Assembly: GCF_014170375.1 (NCBI RefSeq)
Contig: NZ_LZZW01000009.1
Location: 1 to 64,000, forward strand
DNA length: 64,000 bases
DNA from: Variovorax sp. UMC13
GTDB taxonomy: Bacteria; Pseudomonadota; Gammaproteobacteria; Burkholderiales; Burkholderiaceae_C
Direction of reading: 5' to 3'
Within the stretch, counting starts at the first letter, position 1. Each line of letters opens with the position of its first letter. A model generated the notes under the pieces. It was not told the DNA's origin, did no database searches, and saw nothing but the letters and a program-made list of their open reading frames with translations. The position numbers and the translations under genes were made by a program. This document shows, piece after piece, positions 20,024-29,428 of the stretch.

Positions 20024-20244
20024 AATGGTCCTCCTTGAGGCCGGGTCGGTGATCGTCACGGGAGAACGTGTCTCCACGCAGAACGGCCGACCCTTCGCTC
20101 AAGAATCAGAAAACAATCGAAAACTCAAGAATCATTTGTTTCTAACTCTTACACACCATTTCACTGCACCGCCTCCCGAATTTCAAGTACCCGTTTGAAC
20201 TACATCGTTCGAAAGTACGGAAATCCTTCGGGTGCAATCAGCGA
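20024..20244. other. AT-rich intergenic region
   Basis: A stretch of about 220 bases, markedly richer in A+T than its surroundings, between the 188-residue hypothetical gene and the 85-residue zinc-ribbon-like gene. I see no gene in it. It includes the ribosome site of the TTG-start gene and the direct repeats at 20098-20134. Confidence 0.6.
20098..20134 (-). promoter_or_regulatory. Paired 11-base direct repeats upstream of the 188-residue gene
   Basis: CTCAAGAATCA occurs at 20098-20108 and again at 20124-20134, 26 bases apart, 75-111 bases upstream of the TTG start. On the minus strand each copy reads TGATTCTTGAG, and TTGAG could serve as a -35 element. The repeat is plain in the sequence; regulator binding is inference. 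Confidence 0.4.
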
Positions 20245-20502
20245 TTACCCGCCCTCGGGCAGCGGCGCCGCGCCTTCGAGCTGCTCGGCCAGCGCCTTGC
20301 AGGACGGGGCACAGACGCTCTGCGACTTGCCCAGCACCTGGCGCGTGCGCATCTGCGAGCGCAGGCGGTGCTTGCCGCACATGAAGCAGGACATGGTCGC
20401 GCCGCTGAAGGACGAGGACGCCCGGAAGGGCGAACCCGAGGGCTTGGACTTGTAGCGCAGTCCGTCGGCCACCACGGCCGTCTTCACCTCATCCTTGGAC
20501 AT
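20245..20502 (-). CDS. Small protein with putative zinc-ribbon cysteines
   Basis: A protein of 85 residues. It carries CFMC at about residues 40-43 and C-APS-C near 65-69, a C-x2-C ... C-x3-C spacing that could bind one zinc, inside a basic segment (KHRLRSQMRTR). No further domain is visible, and I cannot name a family. The start overlaps the end of the preceding 114-residue gene by 14 bases, so translation of the two is probably coupled. A DNA, RNA or protein binding role is possible but not shown. Confidence 0.6.
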   Translation of the reverse strand: MSKDEVKTAVVADGLRYKSKPSGSPFRASSSFSGATMSCFMCGKHRLRSQMRTRQVLGKSQSVCAPSCKALAEQLEGAAPLPEGG

Positions 20503-20833
20503 GGGCGGCATCCGGTGCGGGAGGGGTGGCCATGGCGCGGGCGATGGCTTCCTTGGCGCGCAGTTCGGCGGCCATGGCGGCGTCCAGGCCGGAGCGGCAC
20601 AGGCCGGCGTACGGGTACTGGAGGTTTTCATAGACCTCGGCGGCCGCCGGGTAGCTGTCGAGCAGCTGGCCCAAAGCCGCGCCGGGGGCCACGTCGGCGA
20701 ATTCGTGCACGAGGTGCATCACGACCGAACGGTACTGGTCCGCGCCCACCGGCACGGCGCTGTGGTCGAGCCGCTCGAGGAGCTGGGCCAACCTTTCGGT
20801 GACGTCGAGGTTGATCTTGGGAGTTGCGTTCAT
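20489..20833 (-). CDS. Conserved hypothetical protein, 114 residues
   Basis: A soluble, mainly alpha-helical protein that I do not recognise. It begins MNATPKINLDVTERLAQLLERL and contains YRSVVMHLVHEFADV and a C-terminal Ala-rich helix (MAAELRAKEAIARAMA). No signal peptide, Cys motif or membrane segment. It overlaps the next gene by 14 bases and is transcribed ahead of it. Its promoter must lie in the 179 bases it shares divergently with the aldehyde dehydrogenase gene. Confidence 0.62.
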   Translation of the reverse strand: MNATPKINLDVTERLAQLLERLDHSAVPVGADQYRSVVMHLVHEFADVAPGAALGQLLDSYPAAAEVYENLQYPYAGLCRSGLDAAMAAELRAKEAIARAMATPPAPDAAHVQG

Positions 20834-21012
20834 GGATCGAAGTTGGGGCATTCAGGGCCGTTTGCAAGGTCCGCGCCAGGCAGTGCCGGCGCGACGAGCG
20901 CAGGCCTCTTACCATTGGCGGCTGGGTACCGACCATACCGCGCTTGCGGACCGACCCTTCCAGACGCTTTCCAAGACCCCCTTCCGAGCGGCTCCCCGCC
21001 GCGTGATCCGAC

Positions 21013-22446
21013 ATGCAACTCAACTACATCGCCAATGCCGACGTGCCCTCCTCGTCGGGCCGCACCCTGCCCGTCATCGACCCGTCGGACGGCCAGGTCT
21101 TCGAAGAGATCCAGCGCAGCAACGCCGCCGACATCGACACCGCGGTGCGCGCCGCGCGCGACTGCTTCGAGAGCGTCTGGCACAAGGTGAGCGCGGCCGA
21201 ACGCAGCCGCCTGCTCTACCGCCTGTCGCAGAAGGTCGCCGAGCACGTGGACGAACTGGCGCTGCTCGAGCAGCGCGACTGCGGCAAGCCGGTCAAGCAG
21301 GCCCGCGCCGACGCGCTGGCGCTTGTGCGCTACTTCGAGTTCTACGCCGGCGCCTGCGACAAGCTGCATGGCGAGACCATTCCCTACCAGGACGGCTACA
21401 GCGTGTTCACCTGGCGCGAGCCGCACGGCGTGACCGGCCACGTGATCCCCTGGAACTACCCGATGCAGATCTTCGGCCGCAGCGTGGGCGGCGCCCTGGC
21501 CGCGGGCAATGTCTGCGTGGTCAAGCCGGCCGAGGACGCCTGCCTGTCGCTGATCCGCGTGGCCCAGCTGGCGGCCGAAGCCGGCTTCCCGGCCGGCGCG
21601 CTCAACATCGTGACCGGCTACGGCCATGAAGTGGGCGACGCGCTGGCGCGCCACGAAGGCATCGACCACATCAGCTTCACCGGCAGCCCCAAGATCGGCA
21701 CGCTGATCCAGCAGGTTGCGGCCGAGCGCCACTGCCCGGTCACCTTGGAGCTGGGCGGCAAGAGCCCGCAGATCCTGTTCGCCGATGCCGACATCAACGC
21801 CGCCATCCCGACGCTGATCAACGCCATCGTGCAGAACGCCGGCCAGACCTGCTCGGCCGGCTCGCGCGTGCTGATCCAGCGCGACATCTACGAACTGGTG
21901 CTCGAGCGCCTGGGCAAGGCCTTCGAGGCGCTGCGCGTCGGCCCGGCCGCGATGGACCTGGACGTGGGCCCGCTGATCCGCCAGACCCAGCAGCAGCGCG
22001 TCTGGGACTTCCTGTCCGACGCGCAGGTCGCCGGCATCCCGATGGTGGCGCAGGGCGTGGTGGTCGACGAGGCGCCCGAAACCGGCTTCTACCAGGCCCC
22101 GACGCTGCTGCGCGACGTGCCGGTGGACCACCGCCTGGCGCAGGAGGAAGTGTTCGGCCCGGTGCTGGCCGCCATGTCCTTCCGCGACGAGGACGAGGCC
22201 GTGGCCCTGGCCAACGCGACCCAGTTCGGCCTGGTGGCCGGCGTCTGGACCGAGAACGGCGCCCGCCAGTTCCGCATGGCCAAGCGCGTGCGCGCCGGCC
22301 AGGTCTTCATCAACAACTACGGCGCCGGCGGCGGCGTGGAGCTGCCCTTCGGCGGCGTGAAATCCTCGGGCTACGGCCGCGAGAAGGGTTTCGAGGCGCT
22401 GTACGGCTTCACCACGCTGAAGACCATCGCGGTCAAGCACGGCTAG
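21013..22446 (+). CDS. Aldehyde dehydrogenase family protein (NAD(P)+)
   Basis: A product of 477 residues, the usual ALDH length. The catalytic Cys280 lies in NAGQTCSAGSR, the general base Glu246 in TLELGGKSPQ, and the oxyanion Asn148 in IPWNYPM. The cofactor loop FTGSPKIG and C-terminal LPFGGVKSSGYGREKG are also present. The family oxidises aldehydes to acids; similarity in style to betaine- and gamma-aminobutyraldehyde dehydrogenases is visible, but the substrate is not certain. Its TAG stop is also the first three bases of a 99-bp tandem repeat. Confidence 0.94.
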   Translation: MQLNYIANADVPSSSGRTLPVIDPSDGQVFEEIQRSNAADIDTAVRAARDCFESVWHKVSAAERSRLLYRLSQKVAEHVDELALLEQRDCGKPVKQARADALALVRYFEFYAGACDKLHGETIPYQDGYSVFTWREPHGVTGHVIPWNYPMQIFGRSVGGALAAGNVCVVKPAEDACLSLIRVAQLAAEAGFPAGALNIVTGYGHEVGDALARHEGIDHISFTGSPKIGTLIQQVAAERHCPVTLELGGKSPQILFADADINAAIPTLINAIVQNAGQTCSAGSRVLIQRDIYELVLERLGKAFEALRVGPAAMDLDVGPLIRQTQQQRVWDFLSDAQVAGIPMVAQGVVVDEAPETGFYQAPTLLRDVPVDHRLAQEEVFGPVLAAMSFRDEDEAVALANATQFGLVAGVWTENGARQFRMAKRVRAGQVFINNYGAGGGVELPFGGVKSSGYGREKGFEALYGFTTLKTIAVKHG

Positions 22447-22740
22447 GACTGGCTCTCCCCCGGGGCTTCGCGCACTGCGTGTCGCTTCGCCCTCCCCCCT
22501 TCCGGGGGCAACACCAGCGGCCCGGCGAAGCCGGTTCCGCGGTAGGACTGGGCTCTCCCCCGGGGCTTCGCGCACTGCGTGTCGCTTCGCCCTCCCCCTT
22601 CCAGGGGCAACACCAGCGGCCCGGCAAAGCCGGTTCCGCGGTAGGACTGGGCTCTCCCCCGGGGCTTCGCGCACTGCGTGTCGCTTCGCCCTCCCCCTTC
22701 CGGGGGCAACACCAGCGGCCCGGCGAAGCCGGTTCCGCGG
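22444..22740. repeat. Tandem repeat, three 99-bp units
   Basis: Three near-identical 99-base units begin with TAGGACTGG at 22444, 22543 and 22642. Each contains GCGCACTGCGTGTCGCTTCG, a CCCCC-TTCC-GGGGG hairpin (CCAGGGG in unit 2) and CCGGCGAAGCCGGTTCCGCG. After unit 3 the text continues TGTTTCACGA. A related single copy ends the same way at 28162. The region between 22447 and 22771 holds no gene other than spurious frames through the repeat. It is a REP-like intergenic element. Confidence 0.93.
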
Positions 22741-22771
22741 TGTTTCACGAACAGACCGGAAGACGCGCTCG

Positions 22772-23677
22772 TCAGGCTAGCGCGGTGTCCAGCATCATCA
22801 TCAGCACGAAGCCGATCATCAGCCCGCCCGTGGCGAAGGCCTCGTGCCCCTTGCGGTGCGACTCCGGGATGATCTCGTGGCTGATCACGAACAGCATGGC
22901 GCCGGCCGCGAAACCCAGGCCCCAGGGCAGCAGCGCGGCCGAGTAGCCCACGACGGCGGCGCCGATCACGGCGCCGATCGGCTCCACCAGGCCCGAAGCC
23001 ATGCCCAGCCCGACCGCGAAGGCGCGGCTATAGCCCGCGGCCAGCAGCGCCACCGCCACCACCAGGCCTTCTGGCACGTCCTGGATCGCGATGCCGGTGG
23101 CCAGCGCGTTGGCGCGCAGGCCTTCGTTGCCGGCATAGCCCACGCCGATGGCCAGGCCCTCGGGCAGGTTGTGCAGCGCGATCGCGATCACGAACAGCCA
23201 AGTGCGCCGCAGTTTCTGCGCCGAATGGCCCTCGCGCCCCTTGATGAAGTGCTCGTGCGGCAGCACACGGTCGAGCATCAGCAGGGCCAGTGCGCCCAGC
23301 AGGATCGCACTGCCCACCACGCCGCCGGCCGCCCACGGGCCGCCGCCGAAGGCCTGGCTCGAACGCGCGGCCTCGAGGCCCGGGATGATCAGCGAGAACG
23401 CGCAGGCGGCCAGCATCACGCCGGCGCCGAAGCCGAACAGCGTGTCCTGCACGCGGTCCGAGAGCTTCTGCGAGAAAAGCACCGGCAGCGTGCCCAGCGC
23501 GGTGGCCAGCGCCGCCACCGAACCGCCGACGAAGGCATTGAAGACGACGGCGTTGCCGGCCACGAACTGCCAGAACTGGGCAAGCAGCACCGCCACCCCG
23601 GCCGCCACGATCAGCCAGCCGACGCACTGCCGCATCGACCACCCCTGGCGCACCGCCACCGACCGTGTCTCGTCCAT
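22772..23677 (-). CDS. ZIP family metal transporter
   Basis: A membrane protein of 301 residues with eight predicted helices. The transport-site helices are visible: ALHNLPEGLAIGVGYAG (helix IV) and AIQDVPEGLVVAVAL (helix V), with the His/Glu/Asp ligands of ZIP importers, and a cytoplasmic loop containing PHEHF. ZIP proteins import Zn2+, and often Fe2+ or Mn2+. A GAGGAGG Shine-Dalgarno overlaps the stop codon of the superoxide dismutase gene and sets the start at 23677, five bases on. The tight coupling suggests it supplies the dismutase metal or restores metal balance under the same signal. Confidence 0.9.
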   Translation of the reverse strand: MDETRSVAVRQGWSMRQCVGWLIVAAGVAVLLAQFWQFVAGNAVVFNAFVGGSVAALATALGTLPVLFSQKLSDRVQDTLFGFGAGVMLAACAFSLIIPGLEAARSSQAFGGGPWAAGGVVGSAILLGALALLMLDRVLPHEHFIKGREGHSAQKLRRTWLFVIAIALHNLPEGLAIGVGYAGNEGLRANALATGIAIQDVPEGLVVAVALLAAGYSRAFAVGLGMASGLVEPIGAVIGAAVVGYSAALLPWGLGFAAGAMLFVISHEIIPESHRKGHEAFATGGLMIGFVLMMMLDTALA

Positions 23678-23687
23678 CCTGTCCTCC

Positions 23688-24311
23688 TCAGGCACGCGCT
23701 GCGGCGTAGCGCCGCGCCACTTCGGCCCAATCCACCACGTTGTAGAACGCCGCGATGTATTCGGGGCGACGGTTCTGGTACTTGAGGTAGTAGGCGTGCT
23801 CCCACACGTCGAGCCCGAGGATCGGCGTGTTGCCCGAACCGATGCCCCGCATCAGCGGACTGTCCTGGTTGCCGCTGCTCTCGACGGCCAGCTTGCCCTC
23901 CTTCGAGACGCCGAGCCAGGCCCAGCCGCTGCCGAAGCGCGTCAGCGCGGCCTTGGTGAAGGCCTCCTTGAAGGCGTCGAAGCCGCCCAGGTCGGCGTCG
24001 ATGGCGCGGGCCAGTTCGCCGTCGGGCACGCCGCCGCCGGTGGGCGACATCACGGTCCAGAACAGGCTGTGGTTGGCGTGGCCGCCGCCGTTGTTGCGCA
24101 CCGGCGCGCGCAGGGCTTCGGGCAGCTTGTCGAGCTCGACGATCAGCTGCTCCACGGGCTGCTCGGCGAAGGCCGTGCCCGCGAGCGCGGCGTTGAGGTT
24201 GTTCACGTAGGCCTGGTGGTGCTTCGTGAAATGGATCTCCATCGTCTGCGCGTCGATGTGCGGCTCCAGCGCGTCATAGGCGTAAGGCAGGCTGGGGAGG
24301 ACGTGAGGCAT
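23688..24311 (-). CDS. sodA: Superoxide dismutase, Mn-type
   Basis: An Fe/Mn superoxide dismutase of 207 residues without signal peptide. Metal ligands lie in [22 protein letters not shown] and the [16 protein letters not shown] motif. [10 protein letters not shown] together with GNQDSPLM (a late Gln) is the manganese-type pattern rather than the iron type. It converts superoxide to peroxide and oxygen in the cytoplasm. It is the middle gene of a three-gene unit (orfX-like, sodA, ZIP), with a Fur-box-like palindrome upstream of the first gene. Confidence 0.93.
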   Translation of the reverse strand: MPHVLPSLPYAYDALEPHIDAQTMEIHFTKHHQAYVNNLNAALAGTAFAEQPVEQLIVELDKLPEALRAPVRNNGGGHANHSLFWTVMSPTGGGVPDGELARAIDADLGGFDAFKEAFTKAALTRFGSGWAWLGVSKEGKLAVESSGNQDSPLMRGIGSGNTPILGLDVWEHAYYLKYQNRRPEYIAAFYNVVDWAEVARRYAAARA

Positions 24312-24349
24312 GGCAAGGTTCCTTGGCTTTGAAAAAATCGGGAGATCGC

Positions 24350-24844
24350 TCAGTGCAGCGTGGCGCCGTGCGCGGCGTGCGAAAAAGGCATGCAGCCGGC
24401 ACGCAGCGCGGCCACGATGGCCGGATCGCTGCCGTGCTCGGCGAGGTGCGCCAGCAGCGCGGCGTGGGTCTCGCGGCTGTGGCGGAAGGCGGCTTGTTGC
24501 AGCGCGGGGTCGGCCGTGGCGCTGCGCAGCAGCGCCATAAGCGTGCAGTGGGCGGTGCGCAGGTACGCCGCGGCATCGTGCTCGCGGTCCGCGTTGCGGC
24601 AGAGGTCCGCCAGTTGCAGGTGCGTGACGACGAAGGCCGCCATGCGGTCGTCCGCCCGCGTGGCGTCGCCGGACGCCAGCAAGGCCTGCGCGATGGCCAG
24701 CGCCTGCAGGCAGGTGCGCTCGGCCAGCACGGCTTGGCCGCGCCGCATGGCATCGCCAACGCCGCGCATCAGGCCTTCCCATTCGGGCAGTCCGGAGGGC
24801 GGCGGCACGACGGGCGTGAGCGGGAGACCCGGAGATCGGTTCAT
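24350..24844 (-). CDS. orfX-like hypothetical protein upstream of sodA
   Basis: An alpha-helical soluble protein of 164 residues. It reads [23 protein letters not shown], then helices such as [13 protein letters not shown] and [35 protein letters not shown], and ends with [16 protein letters not shown]. In Pseudomonas aeruginosa an uncharacterised gene, orfX, sits just before sodA in the Fur-controlled fagA-fumC-orfX-sodA operon; position and size suggest equivalence. AGAGGAG six bases before the ATG at 24844 supports this start. Function unknown. Confidence 0.7.
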   Translation of the reverse strand: MNRSPGLPLTPVVPPPSGLPEWEGLMRGVGDAMRRGQAVLAERTCLQALAIAQALLASGDATRADDRMAAFVVTHLQLADLCRNADREHDAAAYLRTAHCTLMALLRSATADPALQQAAFRHSRETHAALLAHLAEHGSDPAIVAALRAGCMPFSHAAHGATLH

Positions 24845-24901
24845 GCAAAGCTCCTCTCGGTTCACCCTTTGCGTCGAATGGAGCTTTGCGTACTCGGGTC
24901 A

Positions 24902-24920
24902 TCAAATGATAGTCATTCGC
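24902..24920. promoter_or_regulatory. Fur-box-like operator before the orfX-sodA-ZIP operon
   Basis: AATGA-TAG-TCATT at 24905-24917 matches 12 of 13 central bases of the Fur consensus (AATGATAATCATT). It lies 61-73 bases upstream of the 164-residue gene, where it could cover a promoter, and about 130 bases before moaA on the other strand. Iron-dependent repression of this operon is the inference. Confidence 0.6.
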
Positions 24921-25045
24921 ACCAAAGACGTCCATCCAGGGGTTTTACCGACGAGGGCGAACCCGCCCTGCCCCCGGTCGGCTTGTCCCGGATGACGAAA
25001 CGGCCGGAGCGATCAGGTAAATTGGCTTCTGCACGCCACCCCGCC

Positions 25046-26167
25046 ATGAATGAGACCTTCGTCCCCCTCGCCGACATCGGCCGCGCCTCGACGCGCGCGC
25101 CGGTGGCGATGCAGCGCGTGCCGGCCACCGGCCTGCTGCACGACCGTCTCGGCCGTCCGCTCACCGACCTGCGCATCAGCGTGACCGACCGCTGCAACTT
25201 CCGCTGCAGCTACTGCATGCCCAAGGAAGTGTTTGACAAGGACTACCGCTACCTGCCGCACGGCGCGCTGCTGAGCTTCGAGGAGATCACGCGGCTGGCC
25301 AGGCTGTTCGCGGCGCACGGCGTGCGCAAGCTCCGGCTCACCGGCGGCGAGCCGCTGCTGCGCAAGAACCTGGAATCGCTGGTCGAACAGCTCGCGGCCC
25401 TGCGCGCGCCCGACGGCCAGCCGCTGGACCTGACGCTGACCACCAACGCCTCGCTGCTCGCCCGCAAGGCCCGGGCCCTCAAGGACGCCGGCCTGCAGCG
25501 CGTGACGGTGAGCCTCGACAGCCTCGACGACGCGGTGTTCCGCCGCATGAACGACGTCGACTTCCCGGTGACCGAGGTGCTGGCCGGCATCGATGCGGCC
25601 CGGACCGCCGGGCTGCCGGTCAAGATCAACATGGTGGTCAAGCGCGGCACCAACGACCAGGAGATCCTGCCGATGGCGCGCCACTTCCGCGGCACCGGCG
25701 CGGTGCTGCGCTTCATCGAATACATGGACGTCGGCGCCACCAACGGCTGGCGCATGCACGAGGTGCTGCCCTCGGCCGAGGTGGTCGCGCGCATCGGCGC
25801 CGAGTTCCCGCTGCGCCCGCTGCAGGCCTCCGCGCCCGGTGAGACGGCGCAGCGCTGGGCCTATGAAGACGGCGCCGGCGAGATCGGCGTGATCAGCAGC
25901 GTGACCCAGGCCTTCTGCGGCGACTGCAGCCGGGCCCGGCTGTCGACCGAAGGCAAGCTCTTCCTCTGCCTGTTCGCCAGCAGCGGCCACGACCTGCGGC
26001 CCCTGCTGCGGGCCCCCGAGTCATCCGACGACGCGATCCTGTCGACCATCGGCCACATCTGGCAGGGCCGGTCCGACCGCTACTCCGAACTGCGCGCGCT
26101 GCGCGCCCCCGACACGAGCGACCCGGGCGCGCCCCGCCGGGTCGAGATGAGCTACATCGGCGGATGA
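25046..26167 (+). CDS. moaA: GTP 3',8-cyclase
   Basis: A radical SAM enzyme of 373 residues that converts GTP to the 3',8-cyclised precursor of cyclic pyranopterin in molybdenum cofactor synthesis. The radical SAM cluster motif is CNFRCSYC (Cys50, Cys54, Cys57); LTGGEPLL is the SAM loop; the second 4Fe-4S site is in [21 protein letters not shown]; and the chain ends in the Gly-Gly needed for catalysis (SYIGG). The first 30 residues are an extension common in this lineage. It overlaps mobA by four bases. Confidence 0.96.
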   Translation: MNETFVPLADIGRASTRAPVAMQRVPATGLLHDRLGRPLTDLRISVTDRCNFRCSYCMPKEVFDKDYRYLPHGALLSFEEITRLARLFAAHGVRKLRLTGGEPLLRKNLESLVEQLAALRAPDGQPLDLTLTTNASLLARKARALKDAGLQRVTVSLDSLDDAVFRRMNDVDFPVTEVLAGIDAARTAGLPVKINMVVKRGTNDQEILPMARHFRGTGAVLRFIEYMDVGATNGWRMHEVLPSAEVVARIGAEFPLRPLQASAPGETAQRWAYEDGAGEIGVISSVTQAFCGDCSRARLSTEGKLFLCLFASSGHDLRPLLRAPESSDDAILSTIGHIWQGRSDRYSELRALRAPDTSDPGAPRRVEMSYIGG

Positions 26168-26783
26168 CGATCTCCACCCAAGACATCACGGGCCTGGTGC
26201 TCGCCGGTGGGCGCGGCGCGCGCATGGGCGGCGTCGACAAGGGCCTGCAGCCCTTCGACGGCCTGCCCCTGGCCCAGCACGCGGCGCGGCGGCTCGCGCC
26301 GCAGGTCGGCGCGCTGCGCTTCAATGCCAACCGCCACCGCGCGGCCTACGAAGCCTTCGGCGCGCCGGTCTGGCCCGATGCCGACGACAGCCGGCCGGGC
26401 CCGCTGGCCGGCTTCCTGGCCGGGCTCGCGCATTGCGACACGCCCTGGCTGCTGACCGTGCCCTGCGACACGCCCCTGTTCCCGCTCGACCTGGCGCGCC
26501 GCCTGGCCGATGCACTGGCGGCCGCGGAGGCCGAGATCGCCGTCGCCTGCGCCCCCGAGGCCGATGCGCAAGGTGCCACCGTGTGGCGCCCGCAACCCGT
26601 GTTCTGCCTGCTGCCGACCGCGCTGCGCGACAGCCTCGCGCGCTTCATCGCCCAGGGCGGCCGCAAGATCGACGCCTGGACGGCCGGGCATCGCACGGTG
26701 CAGGTGCGCTTCGACGCACCCGGCGCCTTCGCCAACGCCAACACGCTGGACGAACTGCAGGCGCTCGAGGCACTGGCGTCGCG

Positions 26784-26787
<4 letters not shown>
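26164..26787 (+). CDS. mobA: Molybdenum cofactor guanylyltransferase
   Basis: A nucleotidyltransferase of 207 residues that attaches GMP to molybdopterin, giving the MGD form used by DMSO-reductase-type enzymes. The N-terminal GTP-binding motif is [18 protein letters not shown], followed by [32 protein letters not shown] and VPCDTPLFP. The ATG lies inside ATGA shared with the moaA stop, and its own end overlaps moeA in the same way, so the three genes are translationally coupled. Confidence 0.95.
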
Positions 26788-28082
<1,295 letters not shown>

Positions 28083-28162
28083 CGCGCACTTTGCGTCGCG
28101 TCCCCCCTCGCAGGGGGCAACACCATCGGCCCGGCAAAGCCGGTTCCGCGGTGTTTCACGAA
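28083..28162. repeat. Single diverged copy of the 99-bp intergenic repeat
   Basis: Starting at GCGCACTTTGCGTCGCG and ending CCGGCAAAGCCGGTTCCGCGG then TGTTTCACGA, this is a shortened relative of the units at 22444-22740 in the same orientation, again right after a stop codon. The CCCCCCTCGCAGGGGG hairpin is retained with a different loop. Confidence 0.85.
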
Positions 28163-28184
28163 TGACCTGGGCCCAACCAATGGC

Positions 28185-28634
28185 TCAGAGGCGTCCCAGT
28201 GCCTTGTCGACGCCCTTGTTGGCCAGCATGTCGGCCCGCTCGTTGCCCGGATCGCCCGAGTGGCCCTTGACCCAGCGCCATTCGATCTGGTGACCGCCCT
28301 CCTGCACCAGCGCATCGAGGCGCTTCCAGAGCTCGACGTTCTTGACCGGCTGCTTGCTGGCGGTCATCCAGCCCTTGGCCTTCCAGCCCTTGATCCATTC
28401 CGTGATGCCCTGGCGCACGTACTGGCTGTCGAGGTACAGGATGACCTTGCAGGGCCGCTTGAGCGCGGCCAGGCCTTCGATCACGGCCTGCAGCTCCATG
28501 CGGTTGTTGGTGGTGGCGAGCTCACCGCCGAACAACTCCTTCTCGGTCGGGCCCGACTTGAGCCATGCGCCCCAGCCGCCCGGGCCGGGGTTGCCCTTGC
28601 AAGCCCCGTCGGTATAGATCTGTACTTCGTTCAA
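28185..28634 (-). CDS. rnhA: Ribonuclease HI
   Basis: A protein of 149 residues that cleaves the RNA strand of RNA-DNA hybrids. Catalytic carboxylates are in [17 protein letters not shown] (Asp), [13 protein letters not shown] (Glu), LYLDSQYV (Asp) and [10 protein letters not shown] (Asp); the basic handle is [17 protein letters not shown]. The start is a TTG at 28634 whose last two bases are the first two of the upstream methyltransferase stop (TTGA), so translation is coupled. No ATG exists in frame near this point. Confidence 0.94.
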   Translation of the reverse strand: MNEVQIYTDGACKGNPGPGGWGAWLKSGPTEKELFGGELATTNNRMELQAVIEGLAALKRPCKVILYLDSQYVRQGITEWIKGWKAKGWMTASKQPVKNVELWKRLDALVQEGGHQIEWRWVKGHSGDPGNERADMLANKGVDKALGRL

Positions 28635-29428
28635 GAACCTGTTCCTTTGGATGACGATGGGTGGTGCGAACCGGGTTCGCGGTGCATCCGGCCGGCGATC
28701 GGCACGGGTGCGCTGGCGCGCTGCGAGGCACGCCGCCAGTCGGCGCTCAGCAGGCGCATGCCGCGCACCCGCTTGACCGCGACCAGGAAATAGACGGCGC
28801 CGAAGATCGGCCACCAGCGCTCGCCGGCGGTGTCGAACCAGCGCAGGCGCTCGAGCCAGGCCTCGCTGCGCACCGCCGGACGGTACACCCCGAAACGCCC
28901 CGATTCCACCTCGAAGCTCAGCAGGCGCAGCCAGTCGCGCATGCGCCAGTAGCCGATGAAATCGCCGGTCTGGGGCAGGAACAGCTCGCCGAAGCCCAGT
29001 TTTTTGTAAAGATGGGCGCGCCGCTGGCGCATGCCCCAGAGGCTGGTCGGGTTCAACCCGCAGATGATGACCCGGCCCTCGGGGACCAGCACGCGCTCGA
29101 CCTCGCGCAGCGTCGCGTGCGGATCGGGGCTGAGTTCGAGCGTGTGCGGCAGCACGATCAAGTCAAGGCTGTTCGCGGGGAAGGGCAAGGCGGAGAATTC
29201 GGTCAGCAGCGCCGCACGGCCCGCGGGCACGGTGTCGGCGAGGGCCAGCCAGCGGTGCGGCATGCGGTTGGTGCGCAACGCGTCGATACGCCCCGAGCCC
29301 AGCTGCAGCGCGTGGTAGCCGAAGACATCGGCCACCGCCTGGTCGAACTGCGCCTGCTCCCATGCCAGCAGGTACTGGCCAGGCGGGGTCTCGAACCAAT
29401 CCTGCAAACCTATAATTTGACCGCTCAT
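28631..29428 (-). CDS. Class I SAM-dependent methyltransferase-like protein
   Basis: A protein of 265 residues. The N-terminus [24 protein letters not shown] is typical of a proteobacterial methyltransferase group found next to gloB or rnhA. A degenerate SAM motif I is seen in [11 protein letters not shown], motif IV in [14 protein letters not shown], and the post-motif region in [28 protein letters not shown]. Substrate unknown. The ATG at 29428 shares a CATG with the divergent gloB start, so its promoter must lie within gloB. Confidence 0.85.
   Translation of the reverse strand: MSGQIIGLQDWFETPPGQYLLAWEQAQFDQAVADVFGYHALQLGSGRIDALRTNRMPHRWLALADTVPAGRAALLTEFSALPFPANSLDLIVLPHTLELSPDPHATLREVERVLVPEGRVIICGLNPTSLWGMRQRRAHLYKKLGFGELFLPQTGDFIGYWRMRDWLRLLSFEVESGRFGVYRPAVRSEAWLERLRWFDTAGERWWPIFGAVYFLVAVKRVRGMRLLSADWRRASQRASAPVPIAGRMHREPGSHHPSSSKGTGS
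29411..29416 (+). promoter_or_regulatory. Candidate -10 box of gloB
   Basis: A consensus TATAAT ends ten bases before the gloB ATG. A start site six or seven bases downstream would leave a leader of about four bases, so the gloB mRNA would be nearly leaderless. No clear -35 is visible at 17 bases upstream. The element lies inside the methyltransferase coding sequence on the other strand. Confidence 0.4.

Noticed and set aside
18382-20833. A genomic island or prophage between the lipid cluster and the aldehyde dehydrogenase
   Set aside because: Small unknown genes and an AT-rich patch are present, but there is no integrase, transposase, tRNA-end duplication or phage gene.
22443-22748. A peptide-coding frame through the tandem repeat
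   Set aside because: The frame only repeats a Gly/Pro/Leu-rich string because the DNA repeats; it has no ribosome site and recurs wherever the element does.
22444-22750. The 99-bp array as a CRISPR
   Set aside because: The units are contiguous with no unique spacers, are far longer than CRISPR repeats, and no cas genes are near.
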